A stretch of 64,000 nt of DNA, from positions 1-64,000 of the forward strand of contig CAVZUA010000009.1 of the NCBI GenBank assembly GCA_963778385.1, written 5' to 3'. The notes below the pieces were generated by a model. The model was not told the origin of the DNA. It searched no databases and was given only the letters and a program-made list of their open reading frames with translations. The DNA is from DATARH01 sp963778385 (GTDB taxonomy: Bacteria > Pseudomonadota > Alphaproteobacteria > ATCC43930 > CGMCC-115725). Of the stretch, positions 1 to 9,314 are shown piece by piece. Position numbers and translations under genes: made by a program. How positions within the stretch are numbered: the stretch's first letter is position 1; each line of letters starts with the position of its first letter.

Positions 1-1468
1 ACTTCTCGCACGCACGCATTCTTTGCCTTGGCGATGTGATTCTCGATCGCTTCGCTCACTGCGCGATCGAGCGTATCTCGCCAGAGGCCCCTGTCCCGGT
101 ACTGCTGGTCCAGCGTTGGCGGAGCTCGCTCGGCGGAGCGGGCAATGTCGCGCGCAATATCGCAACGTTGGGCGGCGAAGCGGTGCTGATGGGATTGCTC
201 GGGCGCGATGCCGCCGGCGACGAGATACGGTCCTTGATCAGCGAAATGCCGCACCTCGTTGATGCCCATATCGAAAGCAGCGGTCGACCGACAATTTGCA
301 AAACCCGCTATCTGGCAGGCACCAGCAAATCCTGCGGGTCGATGAGGAAAGCGCTCACGCTCTCGATGACGGTGAGCAAGCCGCGCTGATTGCATCGATC
401 GACAAGGTCATCGGCTCGGTCGATGCCGTCGTCATCTCGGATTACGGCAAAGGCGTCCTCAGTCGCAAAACGCTGTCGGCGACGATGAAGCGAGCAAAGG
501 CGCAACACATTCCGGTGTTCGTCGATCCCAAACGCGACGATTTCCGCCATTACCGTGGCGCCACGTGCGTCACGCCGAACCTCGCCGAGCTCGCTCGCGC
601 TACGAAGCTACCAGTAGTCACCGACGCGGAAGTTATCACCGCCGCGACCCGAGCCCTGCGCGATACCCAAGCCGAGGCAATCCTCGCAACCCGGTCGGAA
701 AAAGGCATGATGCTGGTCGAGGCCTCGGGGGAGGTTCATGTCGAACCCGCACGCGCCCGCGAAGTCTTTGACGTCACTGGCGCCGGCGACACGGTTATTG
801 CCGTCCTGGCACTGGCCCACGCCAGTGGTCATTCGCTTCCTCAAGCGATGCGGCTCGCCAATACCGCGGCGGGAATCGTGGTCGGAAAGCTGGGCACTGC
901 GGCTGTTGAGCTCGATGAGTTGATGCTCGAATTATCGCGCGAGGCACGCGAGCACGATATCGGGCAAGACAAGCTCTACAGCGCCGCCGAAGCGGAGACC
1001 TTGGCCCGGCAATGGAAATCCCGCGGCCTTGCCGTCGGCTTTACCAACGGATGTTTCGACATTGTCCATCCCGGCCACGTGACACTGTTGGCCAAGGCCC
1101 GCGCCGAATGCGATCGGCTCATCGTCGCACTCAACAGCGATGCCAGCGTCGGCCGGCTCAAGGGACCTCAGCGGCCGATCAATAATTTGGCCGATCGCGC
1201 CGCGGTGATCGCCGCGCTCGCCTCGGTCGATGCGGTGATCAGTTTTGACGATGATACGCCACTCGGTTTGATCACACGTCTCAAACCCGACGTGTTGATC
1301 AAGGGCGGAGATTATACGATCGAGACCGTGGTCGGCGCGGAGGAAGTCCAGGGAAGCGGCGGGCGCGTCGCGCTAATCGACCTTGTCGAGGGACATTCGA
1401 CCACGCGCACTATCGGCAAGATGGGTGAAGCGATTAAGCCGGCTGTCGCAATCGCCGATAATTGCTGA
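1..1468 (+). pseudogene. hldE: hldE: D-heptose-7-phosphate kinase / D-heptose-1-phosphate adenylyltransferase, 5'-truncated by window edge and frameshifted
   Basis: This bifunctional enzyme makes ADP-heptose for the LPS inner core. The window opens inside the kinase domain: in the frame starting at base 3 it reads GDVILDRF, then GGAGNVARNIATLGG. Around base 320 the frame slips: the first frame ends as KTRYLAG-TSKSCG, and the family sequence HQQILRVDEE continues in a frame one base earlier, so one base appears to be missing. From there the PfkB signature VTGAGDT, then the nucleotidyltransferase motif FTNGCFDIVHPGH and the terminal LVEGHSTTRTI, are all intact to the TGA. The kinase and adenylyltransferase domains are therefore both present. 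A single-base consensus error is the likeliest cause; otherwise it is a recent pseudogene. The start codon lies upstream of the window. Confidence 0.9.
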
Positions 1469-1621
1469 TCACCGCTTGTCATGTGGGGCGTTGACATTAG
1501 AAAACGCAAAGCGTTCGCTGCATCGAACTCTCGCGGCGATACCCGGGGTATACTACTCGGGTGAGTGTCAGACTAATTCTAATGGAACCGGGACATGGAG
1601 TATGTTTTCCGATCGGCGGTA

Positions 1622-3037
1622 ATGATCCATCCGGTGATCCTATCGGGCGGGTCTGGGACGCGGCTATGGCCGATGTCCCGGACGCTGTATCCAAAGCAGA
1701 TACTGTCACTGGTCGGCGATCACAGTCTGTTGCAGCAAGCGGTATTGCGCATCGACGGCATTCCCGACTTTGCCGCGCCGCTGATCGTCGCCAATGAGGA
1801 GCACCGTTTCATCATCGCCGAGCAGTTGCGCGAAATCGGGCTCGCGCCGCAAAAGTTGCTGCTTGAGCCGATGGGCCGCAATACCGCGCCAGCCGCGTGC
1901 GTCAGCGCGTTGTCGTTGATCGAGGAAGAGCCTGAGGCGTTGATGCTGGTAATGCCTTCCGATCATGTCATCGAGGATCGCGGCGCTTTTCTCACTGCGG
2001 TCGCACATGCTGCGGAGGCCGCCCGCTCCGGGCGTCTGGTCACCTTTGGCATTCATCCGGAGAAGCCGGAGACCGGCTTTGGCTACATAGAGCGAGGAGC
2101 CGCGCTTTCGGGTGCAGAGGGCGCCTTTACGGTCGCGCGCTTTGTGGAGAAACCCGACGCCCCCACGGCCGAACGTTATGTCGCTTCGGGCAATTTCTTC
2201 TGGAACAGCGGCATCTTTCTCTTCCCGGCTGCGCTCTATCTGAGCGAACTCGAGCGGTTGCGCCCCGAAATGCTAACGGCGTGCCGGGAAGCACTGGCAG
2301 CGGCGCGGCGCGACGATGATTTTGTCCGACTTGACAAGGTCGCCTTTGCCGGCTGCCCGTCGGATTCGATCGATTATGCAGTGATGGAACACACCGAACG
2401 AGCTGCCGTCGTACCCGTCTCAATGGGATGGAGCGATCTTGGCTCGTGGGACGCACTGTGGGAGCTAGCGAACAAGGACATCGCTGGCAATGCGCTCAGT
2501 GGCAATGTCATCGCTGAGGACTCGACAAATTGCTATCTGCGTTCCGAGGCTGGCCTCGTCGCGGCCCTCGGCGTCGAGAATTTGGTTGTCGTGGCTACCG
2601 ACGACGCAGTGATGCTGGCGCCGCGTGATCGCGCCCAGGACGTGCGCCGGCTTGTCGCGCGTCTCACGGCCGAGAAGCGCGCCGAGGCGGAGACCTTGCC
2701 GCGTGTGCATCGCCCGTGGGGCTCATATGAGACCCTGCACCACGGCCACCGGGTTCAGGTTAAGCACATCGTCGTGAAGCCCGGCGGTAAGCTGTCATTG
2801 CAGATGCATCACCACCGCGCCGAGCATTGGGTCGTGGTGCAAGGCACCGCAAGGATCCGCCGCGGCGACGAAGAGGTGATGCTCACCGAGGACCAGTCGA
2901 CCTATATTCCGCTAGGCACCGCGCACCGGCTCGAAAACCCTGGCAAAATCCCGCTGCACCTGATCGAAGTGCAATCTGGCGCCTACCTCGGGGAGGACGA
3001 CATCGTCCGCTTCGAGGACCATTACGGTCGGGAGTAG
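1622..3037 (+). CDS. manC: Mannose-1-phosphate guanylyltransferase / mannose-6-phosphate isomerase (type II, bifunctional)
   Basis: Makes GDP-mannose from mannose-1-phosphate and GTP, and carries a C-terminal cupin isomerase domain that interconverts fructose-6-P and mannose-6-P. The N-terminus has the nucleotidyltransferase signature GGSGTRLWPMSR followed by PKQ, FVEKP sits mid-protein, and the cupin motif HHHRAEHWVVVQGTA is near the C-terminus. I place the start at the second ATG (1622), giving MIHPVILSGGSG, the usual N-terminus for the family; an in-frame ATG at 1595 would add nine residues. About 471 aa, full length. The next gene, a phosphomannomutase, starts 4 nt after its stop, so the two are co-transcribed for GDP-mannose synthesis. 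Confidence 0.93.
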   Translation: MIHPVILSGGSGTRLWPMSRTLYPKQILSLVGDHSLLQQAVLRIDGIPDFAAPLIVANEEHRFIIAEQLREIGLAPQKLLLEPMGRNTAPAACVSALSLIEEEPEALMLVMPSDHVIEDRGAFLTAVAHAAEAARSGRLVTFGIHPEKPETGFGYIERGAALSGAEGAFTVARFVEKPDAPTAERYVASGNFFWNSGIFLFPAALYLSELERLRPEMLTACREALAAARRDDDFVRLDKVAFAGCPSDSIDYAVMEHTERAAVVPVSMGWSDLGSWDALWELANKDIAGNALSGNVIAEDSTNCYLRSEAGLVAALGVENLVVVATDDAVMLAPRDRAQDVRRLVARLTAEKRAEAETLPRVHRPWGSYETLHHGHRVQVKHIVVKPGGKLSLQMHHHRAEHWVVVQGTARIRRGDEEVMLTEDQSTYIPLGTAHRLENPGKIPLHLIEVQSGAYLGEDDIVRFEDHYGRE

Positions 3038-3041
3038 GGGC

Positions 3042-4442
3042 GTGGCGATAGTCTCGCATCGCTTCGACCCCGCGATTCTGCGCGAGTACGACATTCGCGG
3101 CATTGTCGGCACGAATTTGTTCACCGCCGACGCGTGCGCTCTCGGACGCGCCTTCGCCGCAACGCTCGCCACGTCCGGGGGACCCAAGGGAGCTTATCGT
3201 GTGGCGGTCGGCTATGACGGGCGGCTGACCTCGCCCGAGCTCGAAGCCGCGCTGGTCGACGGTCTCAGCACGGAGGGTGCCGATGTCGTGCGCATCGGCC
3301 GTGGGCCGACGCCGATGCTCTACTATGCCGCCGCGACGCTTGGTGTCGATGCCGGCGTGATGGTGACCGGCTCGCACAACCCGCCGAGCCATAACGGCTT
3401 CAAGATGGTGCTCGGCGGCAAGCCGTTTTACGCCGAGGCGATCCAGGCGCTGGGACGGACCGCGCTGGCGCTCGGCGCTCCGGCCGGTCCGCGCGGACGG
3501 GTCGAGGAACACGTGATCGCCGACGATTACATCGCCCGCCTCGCCCGCGATTTCGACGCGGGAACACCGCTGACCGTCGCCTGGGACCCCGGCAACGGCG
3601 CCACCGGCGAGATCGTCACCCGGCTCACCGCGCGTCTGCCCGGCACGCATCATCTGATCAACGCCGCGATCGACGGAAATTTCCCGGCGCATCACCCCGA
3701 CCCGACCGTGCCTGAGAACCTCGTCCAGCTGCAGGACGAGGTCGCGCGGCGCGGCTGTGATCTCGGCATCGCCTTTGACGGCGATGGCGACCGGATCGGC
3801 GTTGTCGACGCCAAGGGCCGCATCCTGTGGGGCGACCAGCTGATGATCGTCCTGGCGCGCGATGTGCTGAAACGCCATCCCGGCGCGCCGATCCTCGCCG
3901 ACGTCAAGGCGAGCGACGTGCTGTTCGCCGAGATCGCCCGCGCCGGCGGCAAGCCGGTGATGCTGCCGACCGGGCATTCGGGCATCAAGGCGAAGCTCGC
4001 CGAGCTCAACGCGCCGCTCGCCGGCGAGATGAGCGGCCACATCTTTTTTGGCGACCGCTGGTATGGGTTCGACGACGCGATCTATGTCGCCGTACGGCTG
4101 CTCGGCATCATCGGCCGGAGCGGCGAGACGCTGACCGAGATCGCCGACCGGCTGCCGGCGACCTTCAACACGCCGGAGCTGCGGCTCGACTGCGACGAGT
4201 CCCGCAAATTCGCGATCGTCGCCGAAATCGCCGAGCGACTGCGCCGGCGCGGCGCCGAGGTCATCGATATCGACGGCGTGCGCGTCAAAAGCCCGGACGG
4301 CTGGTGGCTGGTGCGCGCCTCGAACACCCAGGCGGTCATCGTCGCCCGCGCCGAAGCCGGAACGCCGGGTGGGCTGACCCGCCTCAAGGCCGAGATCACC
4401 CGGGAACTCGGCGAAAGCGGGCTGAAAATCCGCCTCGATTAG
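3042..4442 (+). CDS. manB: Phosphomannomutase / phosphoglucomutase
   Basis: Interconverts hexose-6-phosphate and hexose-1-phosphate, feeding mannose-1-phosphate to the guanylyltransferase directly upstream. The 466-aa protein has the expected four-domain alpha-D-phosphohexomutase layout: the catalytic phosphoserine loop TGSHNPPSHNG (serine near residue 111), the metal-binding loop FDGDGDR, the sugar-binding GEMSGH and a C-terminal phosphate-binding region around VRASNT. It starts at a GTG. It ends about 160 nt from the convergent rmlA stop, and the gap holds only a small gagcag/ctgctc inverted repeat. AlgC or CpsG are alternative names; which sugar dominates cannot be told from sequence. Confidence 0.92.
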   Translation: MAIVSHRFDPAILREYDIRGIVGTNLFTADACALGRAFAATLATSGGPKGAYRVAVGYDGRLTSPELEAALVDGLSTEGADVVRIGRGPTPMLYYAAATLGVDAGVMVTGSHNPPSHNGFKMVLGGKPFYAEAIQALGRTALALGAPAGPRGRVEEHVIADDYIARLARDFDAGTPLTVAWDPGNGATGEIVTRLTARLPGTHHLINAAIDGNFPAHHPDPTVPENLVQLQDEVARRGCDLGIAFDGDGDRIGVVDAKGRILWGDQLMIVLARDVLKRHPGAPILADVKASDVLFAEIARAGGKPVMLPTGHSGIKAKLAELNAPLAGEMSGHIFFGDRWYGFDDAIYVAVRLLGIIGRSGETLTEIADRLPATFNTPELRLDCDESRKFAIVAEIAERLRRRGAEVIDIDGVRVKSPDGWWLVRASNTQAVIVARAEAGTPGGLTRLKAEITRELGESGLKIRLD

Positions 4443-4604
4443 CGCCAGTCGCCCGCACGACCGAGCAGTCAATGTGCTGCTCGTGCAGCTCGCCGCTTTC
4501 CGGCCCTCGACCAAAATAAGACTGGCGATCCTCAAGAAAGGGCCGTGTACTTCGCCGTAAGGTACCACCGGCCCCGGCAGTAACCGCGACGGCGCACAGG
4601 TAGG

Positions 4605-5477
4605 CTATCTCCCTTCCGCGGCGACGTCGCGCAGATAGGCGCCGTAGCCGCTCTTGTCGAGGCGCGCGGCGAGGCGCAGCAAATCTTCGGTGGCGATGTA
4701 GCCCATGCGCCAGGCGATCTCCTCGAGACAGGCGATCTTCCAGCCCTGGCGGTGCTCGATGGTACGGACGAACTCGGCCGCTTCGAGCAGCGAATCATGC
4801 GTTCCGGTGTCGAACCAGGCATAGCCGCGGCCGAGCCTTTGCACCGCCAGTTCGTCGGCATCGAGATAGGCACGGTTGACGTCGGTGATTTCGATCTCGC
4901 CGCGCGCCGAGGGCCGCACCGCGGCGGCGATGTCGACGACCTTGTTGTCATAAAAGTAAAGCCCGGTGACCGCCCAGTTGGAGCGCGGTTGCTGGGGCTT
5001 CTCCTCAATGCTTGTCGCCCGCCCGGAAGGGTCGAACGCGACGATGCCGTAACGCTCAGGGTCGGTGACCTGATAGGCGAACACCGTGGCGCCGGTTTCG
5101 CGCCCCGCCGCGGCTTCCAGCACTTCGCTGAGCCCCGCGCCGTAAAGCATGTTGTCGCCGAGAACCAGCGCGACACGGTCGCTCCCGACAAACTCCCGAC
5201 CGACGATGAACGCGTCGGCGAGACCGCGCGGCTCGGTCTGCACCGCATAGCTGATCGAAATGCCCCAGGCGGCGCCGTCACCCAGAACGGTGCGGAAATG
5301 CGCCTGGTCGTGCGGCGTGGTGACGACGAGGATATCGCGGATGCCGGCCAGCATCAGGATCGACAGCGGATAGTAAATGAGCGGCTTGTCGTAGACCGGC
5401 AGCAGCTGCTTGCTGATCGCCAGCGTGATCGGATAAAGCCGCGTGCCCATGCCGCCGGCGAGGACGATGCCTTTCAT
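4605..5477 (-). CDS. rmlA: Glucose-1-phosphate thymidylyltransferase
   Basis: First enzyme of dTDP-L-rhamnose synthesis: glucose-1-phosphate plus dTTP gives dTDP-glucose. The 290-aa protein begins MKGIVLAGGMGTRLYPIT, the nucleotide-binding signature, followed by SKQLLPVYDKPLIYYPLS and the LGDNMLYG loop, with IEEKP mid-protein. Its ATG overlaps the rmlD stop by 4 nt (ATGA), so the two form a translationally coupled minus-strand pair. The genes for the two middle steps, rmlB and rmlC, are not in the window. Confidence 0.95.
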   Translation of the reverse strand: MKGIVLAGGMGTRLYPITLAISKQLLPVYDKPLIYYPLSILMLAGIRDILVVTTPHDQAHFRTVLGDGAAWGISISYAVQTEPRGLADAFIVGREFVGSDRVALVLGDNMLYGAGLSEVLEAAAGRETGATVFAYQVTDPERYGIVAFDPSGRATSIEEKPQQPRSNWAVTGLYFYDNKVVDIAAAVRPSARGEIEITDVNRAYLDADELAVQRLGRGYAWFDTGTHDSLLEAAEFVRTIEHRQGWKIACLEEIAWRMGYIATEDLLRLAARLDKSGYGAYLRDVAAEGR

Positions 5478-6383
5478 CGCGCGGCCTCGGCGGCGGCCGG
5501 CGCGATCAACTCGTCAAGGCAGGCCGACAAGGCCGCCTGCCAAGGCGGGGCGGCGATGCCGTACGTTCGGGCGATCTTGCCGCAGTCGAGCACCGAATTG
5601 CGCGGCCGCGGCGCCGGGGTCGGGTAGGCCTCGGTGGCGATCGGCTCGACGGTCCGCGGCGTCTTGCGGCTGCGCAATGCGGCACCGGCAAAGATTTCGC
5701 GCGCGAAGCCGTACCAACTCGTCGTGCCGCCGCCGCAAAAGTGGAATGTACCGAAGCCGTCCTCGCGGCCTTCGGCGAGCGCGGCGCAGATGGCGATGGT
5801 GGCGGCGGCGATATCAGCCGCGGCGGTCGGCGAGCCATGCTGATCGTCGACAATGCCGAGCCGGTCGCGCTCGGCGCCAAGCCGCAGCATCGTCTTGACG
5901 AAATTATGCCCGGTCGCGCTGTAGACCCAGGATGTGCGCAGGATCACGTGGCGATCAAGGCGCGCGCGGATGGCCGCGTCGCCCTCCGCCTTGCTCGCGC
6001 CGTAGCAGGAGAGCGGGTTGATCGGATCGTCCTCGACATAGGCGCCGGTCTTGCGGCCGTCGTAGACGTAATCGGTCGAGTAATGGACGAGCGCGGCGCC
6101 GATCTGCCGGCAGGCATCGGCGAGCGCTGCCGGGCCGTCGCGATTGACCGCGAACGCCGTCTGCCGGTCGCCTTCGGCCGCGTCGACCGCGGTGTAGGCG
6201 GCGGCGTTGACGACGATGCCCGGGTGAGCCGCGATGACGATGTCGCGCGTTTCGTCTGGGCCGGCTCAAATCGACTTGCGGCCGCTCGACAAAATCGACG
6301 GCCAAACCCGCCGGCCACACGCCGCGGCGCAATTCATGGGCGACTTGGCCGACCCGGCCAATAACGAGAATCTTGCTGCTCAT
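5474..6383 (-). pseudogene. rmlD: rmlD: dTDP-4-dehydrorhamnose reductase, one frameshift
   Basis: Last step of dTDP-rhamnose synthesis, an NAD(P)H-dependent SDR-type reductase. The N-terminus MSSKILVIGRVGQVAHEL is the nucleotide-binding turn. After PQVDLSRP the frame breaks near base 6256, where one extra base converts DETRDIVIAAHPG into a different reading. Restoring the frame gives VVNAAAYTAVDAAE, the catalytic YGASK-type YxxxK, and HVILRTSWVYSATGHNFV through to the stop. The span is 910 nt, one more than a multiple of three, which fits a single insertion. The active-site residues are present on the restored frame, so an intact gene with a consensus error is likely. The 3' end overlaps rmlA. 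Confidence 0.87.
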
Positions 6384-6687
6384 GTCCGAAACATACCCTA
6401 CCCGACCATAGCATAAACCGGGAGCATAAACCGGGCCGAGCCGGTTCGAGTCGCGTCCGGACCTAAGACCTTTCGGGCCATTTGAGCTTGCCGAGCGAAC
6501 TCCCCATCCGCCCGTTCCCTCGCTCCGATGGTTTTGGACGGCCCGTGACGATCTGCAACAGCATTTCCAGCTGGGCTATTGCCGTCTTGAAGTGCCCATG
6601 ATTTGTTCTCTCCGCAATGTTTCGGTGTTGGGCGCCTTGGGATGAGCGACGGGAGATTTCATAGCTATTGCGACGTTTAACCGGGCG
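6384..6687. other. Intergenic region between divergent rmlD and a GH99-like gene
   Basis: About 300 nt separating two divergently transcribed genes, so it should hold both promoters. I see no convincing -35/-10 pair. Its one clear structure is a perfect tandem duplication of the 13-mer agcataaaccggg at 6410-6422 and 6423-6435, just upstream of rmlD. No credible ORF was found. Confidence 0.5.
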
Positions 6688-7992
6688 ATGATCCGACGCG
6701 GGATCGCCTCGGCATACATCGCCGCACTTCTGGCTTTCGCGTTGCAGACAGCGGGAGCGGGAGAACGCGTCGATCCCCGTAGTCTCACCGGCAAGCTGAT
6801 CATGGGCTATCAGGGGTGGTTTGCTTGCCCAGGCGATGGCGCCGAGGTCGGCTGGGGGCACTGGTCGAACGGATCGGCCCCCACTGTGGATATGTTGCCC
6901 GACATGACAGAGGCCCCAAGCGCCGAGCGATGCTACGCGCCGATGACGCGAGCCGATGGGCAGCCTGTGGCGTTGTTCAGCAGCCACAATCTCGGGACGG
7001 TAGAGCGGCATTTTACCTGGATGCAGGAGTATGAGTTGGACGGCGTGGCCTTGCAGCGGTTCGCGACAGATTTGGCGCAACCGTTATTGGTCAGGGAGCG
7101 CGATATCGTCCTCGCAAACGTACGCCGGGCCGCGGAGGACCACGGGCGCGTCTTCTTCGTCATGTACGACCTCTCCGGCCTACCGGCCGCTAACCTGCAC
7201 GCGGTCGCGGAAGACTGGAAACGGCTGCAACAGGACGGGCTTACTCAGAGCCCTGCCTATTTGCATCATCGCGGGCACCCATTGCTCGGGATCTGGGGGC
7301 TCGGCTTCGGAGACCGACCACTCACCCCTAACGATGCCGAAGCCCTGCTGGATGCGCTGACCCGGGTCAGCGCGCCTTACGGCGGCGTGACCGTCTTGGG
7401 TGGAGTTCCGTCCTATTGGCGAACCAAGGAGCGCGATGCTTCTTCCGACCCCGGCTGGGAGCGTATCTGGCGGCGGCTCGGCGTCATCAGCCCATGGTCG
7501 GTCGGCCGTTTCTCAGACGATGCGGGCGCCGATGCTTATCGTCGTGCGGTGCTGGAGCCAGACCAGGAGGCCGTCGGCGCGTTGGGTATTGACTACATGC
7601 CGGTGGTCTTTCCGGGGTTCTCTTGGGCCAATCTCATGCGCGCCAACCATGAGATAGGCAGAGCGATACCAAATAAGATTCCCCGCCGCTGCGGCCGGTT
7701 CTACTGGCGGCAGGTCTATAACGCCCTTTCTACCGGTGCCTCGATGCTCTACGGCGCGATGTTCGATGAGGTCAACGAAGGTACGGCAATGTTCAAATTG
7801 TTGCCCAGCGCGGCGCAAACGCCAGTGCAAGGGGTGCCGGCCGGAGTTTCCTTTGTCACGCTCGATGCCGATGGTTGTCAGCTTCCGAGCGACTGGTATC
7901 TCCGCCTCGCCGGCGCGGCAACGGCGGCGCTGCGGAGCGGCACCAAGCCCTCTTCTACCATCCCGATGCCATTCCCATCCAACGCTCCATAG
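6688..7992 (+). CDS. Secreted glycoside hydrolase family 99/71-like protein
   Basis: The 434-aa product starts with a probable signal peptide (basic MIRR, then a hydrophobic stretch AYIAALLAFALQ ending near AGAG-ER). The mature part opens with LIMGYQGWFACPGDG and GWGHWS, typical of bacterial proteins in the GH99-like (endo-alpha-mannanase/mannosidase) group, and later has FFVMYDLSGL, the segment DYMPVVFPGFSW and FDEVNEGTAMFK with acidic residues suited to catalysis. It therefore probably acts on an exported polysaccharide. It lies among GDP-mannose and dTDP-rhamnose genes, consistent with trimming or turnover of a mannose-containing surface polymer, but the substrate is inference. Its local GC is somewhat lower than that of the flanking sugar-nucleotide genes. 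Confidence 0.72.
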   Translation: MIRRGIASAYIAALLAFALQTAGAGERVDPRSLTGKLIMGYQGWFACPGDGAEVGWGHWSNGSAPTVDMLPDMTEAPSAERCYAPMTRADGQPVALFSSHNLGTVERHFTWMQEYELDGVALQRFATDLAQPLLVRERDIVLANVRRAAEDHGRVFFVMYDLSGLPAANLHAVAEDWKRLQQDGLTQSPAYLHHRGHPLLGIWGLGFGDRPLTPNDAEALLDALTRVSAPYGGVTVLGGVPSYWRTKERDASSDPGWERIWRRLGVISPWSVGRFSDDAGADAYRRAVLEPDQEAVGALGIDYMPVVFPGFSWANLMRANHEIGRAIPNKIPRRCGRFYWRQVYNALSTGASMLYGAMFDEVNEGTAMFKLLPSAAQTPVQGVPAGVSFVTLDADGCQLPSDWYLRLAGAATAALRSGTKPSSTIPMPFPSNAP

Positions 7993-8078
7993 TTTCTCTG
8001 CAGTTTGCAGGGGAAGGCCGATTGAGCCATCTTGGGTCGCCGAGCACTCTCGGCTGCTGATCGGCAGACTTGAGCGAC

Positions 8079-8600
8079 TCAACCTCTGAGAAAATCATCG
8101 ATCCCGGAATAAGCGATTTCCGCTGCTCGTGGAGAGGTGCGGACGCGCAAGTGCATGATGTCGACAAAATCCTGGTGGAAATCGGTCAATCCAGCCGTGT
8201 CGAATTCTCAAACAAATCGATCAGCCGGACCTGAGCAGCCGCCGCGGGTCGCGCGGATCACGACATCGGGATGTCGCGCCCCGAGATAGGCCGACATCGC
8301 GTAACGCGCCGCTGGTTTGCTTTCCCGCGATCGCGTGATGCAATGCCGCACCTATCGCTCCCCCAGCATCGCCCGCCGCCGGCTGAATGTAGGATCGGAT
8401 GCCCAGTTCACGGATCATGCGCGCATTGGTGGTGCAGTTCGGCGCCACCCCACCGACGAAGCAGAAATCGGTGATGCCGAATTTCGCGATCGGCGCGCCC
8501 AAGATGTTGGTGATTGCCAATTCCAGTGCCTGCTGTACCGAAGCCGCGAGATCATGGTGCTGCTCGGTGATCGGATCGCTCGATCGGCGCGGCTTGATGC
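8079..8600 (-). pseudogene. Carbamoyltransferase (NodU/CmcH family), 3' remnant
   Basis: Only the C-terminal part of a sugar or antibiotic O-carbamoyltransferase remains. It reads RRSSDPITEQHHDLAASVQQ, then FCFVGGVAPNCTTNARM and YIQPAAGDAGGAIGAALHHA, which are hallmark segments of the family. Near base 8290 the frame shifts; the continuation YAMSAYLGARHPDVVIRAT and GGCSGPADRFV lies in another frame and meets a TGA at about 8202. Coding-like sequence then runs on to SGIDDFLRG and a stop at 8079. The 5' two-thirds of the gene is missing: homology stops where the transposase fragment begins near 8596. It was probably once a polysaccharide-decorating enzyme of this locus. Confidence 0.75.
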
Positions 8601-9150
8601 TCGACAAGGGCAAAGCGCGAGCCCCTTACGAGTTGGTTGCAAGGTGTCGATCGCGACGCCGGTGACAAAGCCCAAGGGCGGCCAGTTCGTGCTCCACGCC
8701 AAGGCACTCCACGGCAATCCGTTCGACGGCCATACGCTGGGACCGGTCGTAACCGAACTGGAAACGCTGACCGGGGTCGAAACCCGCCGCATCCATGTCG
8801 ACAAGGGTTATCGCGGCCACAATCACCAAGAGAAGTTCCGGGTCTGGATCACCGGCCAGGCACGTCGCGTCACCGCGCCGATCCGCCGCGAGATGAAAAG
8901 GCGCGCCGCTGTTGAGCCGGTCATCGGCCACGTCAAGGCCGAGCACCGTATGGGCCACAATTATCTCAAAGGGCGCGACGGCGATCGCATCAATGCGGTG
9001 CTGGCCGCCGCCGGATACAACTTCAGCCTCCTCCTGCGCTGGCTGAAAAGGCTTTTGTGCGCCCTCATCCGGGCGCTCCTCACCGCGCCGCAGAGATGCC
9101 CAAATCACTTAAGACAACCGACCATCCGTTCTTCACGGTCGACGATAAAT
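8596..9150 (+). mobile_element. IS5-family transposase fragment (C-terminal half)
   Basis: DDE transposase remnant. It begins DKGKARAPYE, changes frame near 8632 (one base missing), and continues KVSIATPVTKPKGGQFVLHA, HVDKGYRGHNHQEKF, EPVIGHVKAEHRMGHNYL and KGRDGDRINAVLAAAGYNF, a standard IS5-family C-terminus containing the last acidic catalytic residue. The N-terminal half with the first DD residues is absent, and no terminal inverted repeats were identified. Near 9090 the tail seems to continue in a second frame as KTTDHPFFTVD. It abuts the carbamoyltransferase remnant directly, so a deletion joined the two. Confidence 0.78.
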
Positions 9151-9249
9151 GCGGCATCGACGGCCAGAAATCACCTCGGAACGGTGGGCGACATCAAATC
9201 GGAATCCGGGCATTACGGAATCCCGGGCGACTTCTATAAGTACAGGCGA

Positions 9250-9297
9250 ACGGGTGGAAGGTCGGGCTGATCGACCTTGTCGAGGGTCATTTGAGGA
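9250..9297 (+). pseudogene. Short duplicate of the hldE 3' end (remnant)
   Basis: One frame here reads GWKVGLIDLVEGHLRTRT, matching the C-terminal RVALIDLVEGHSTTRT of the hldE gene at the start of the window. The DNA match is also close: 22 of 24 bases over the segment encoding LIDLVEGH (1372-1396 versus about 9267-9291). It is far too short to function. It marks the scar of a second heptose-nucleotidyltransferase-like gene or a partial duplication of hldE, now cut away by the IS-associated rearrangement. Confidence 0.55.
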
Positions 9298-9314
9298 CGC
9301 GGACATGGGTAGAA

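Noticed and set aside
2883..4568. 561-aa open frame on the minus strand across manB
   Set aside because: Antisense to a clear phosphomannomutase, arginine/aspartate-rich and without motifs; a high-GC shadow frame.
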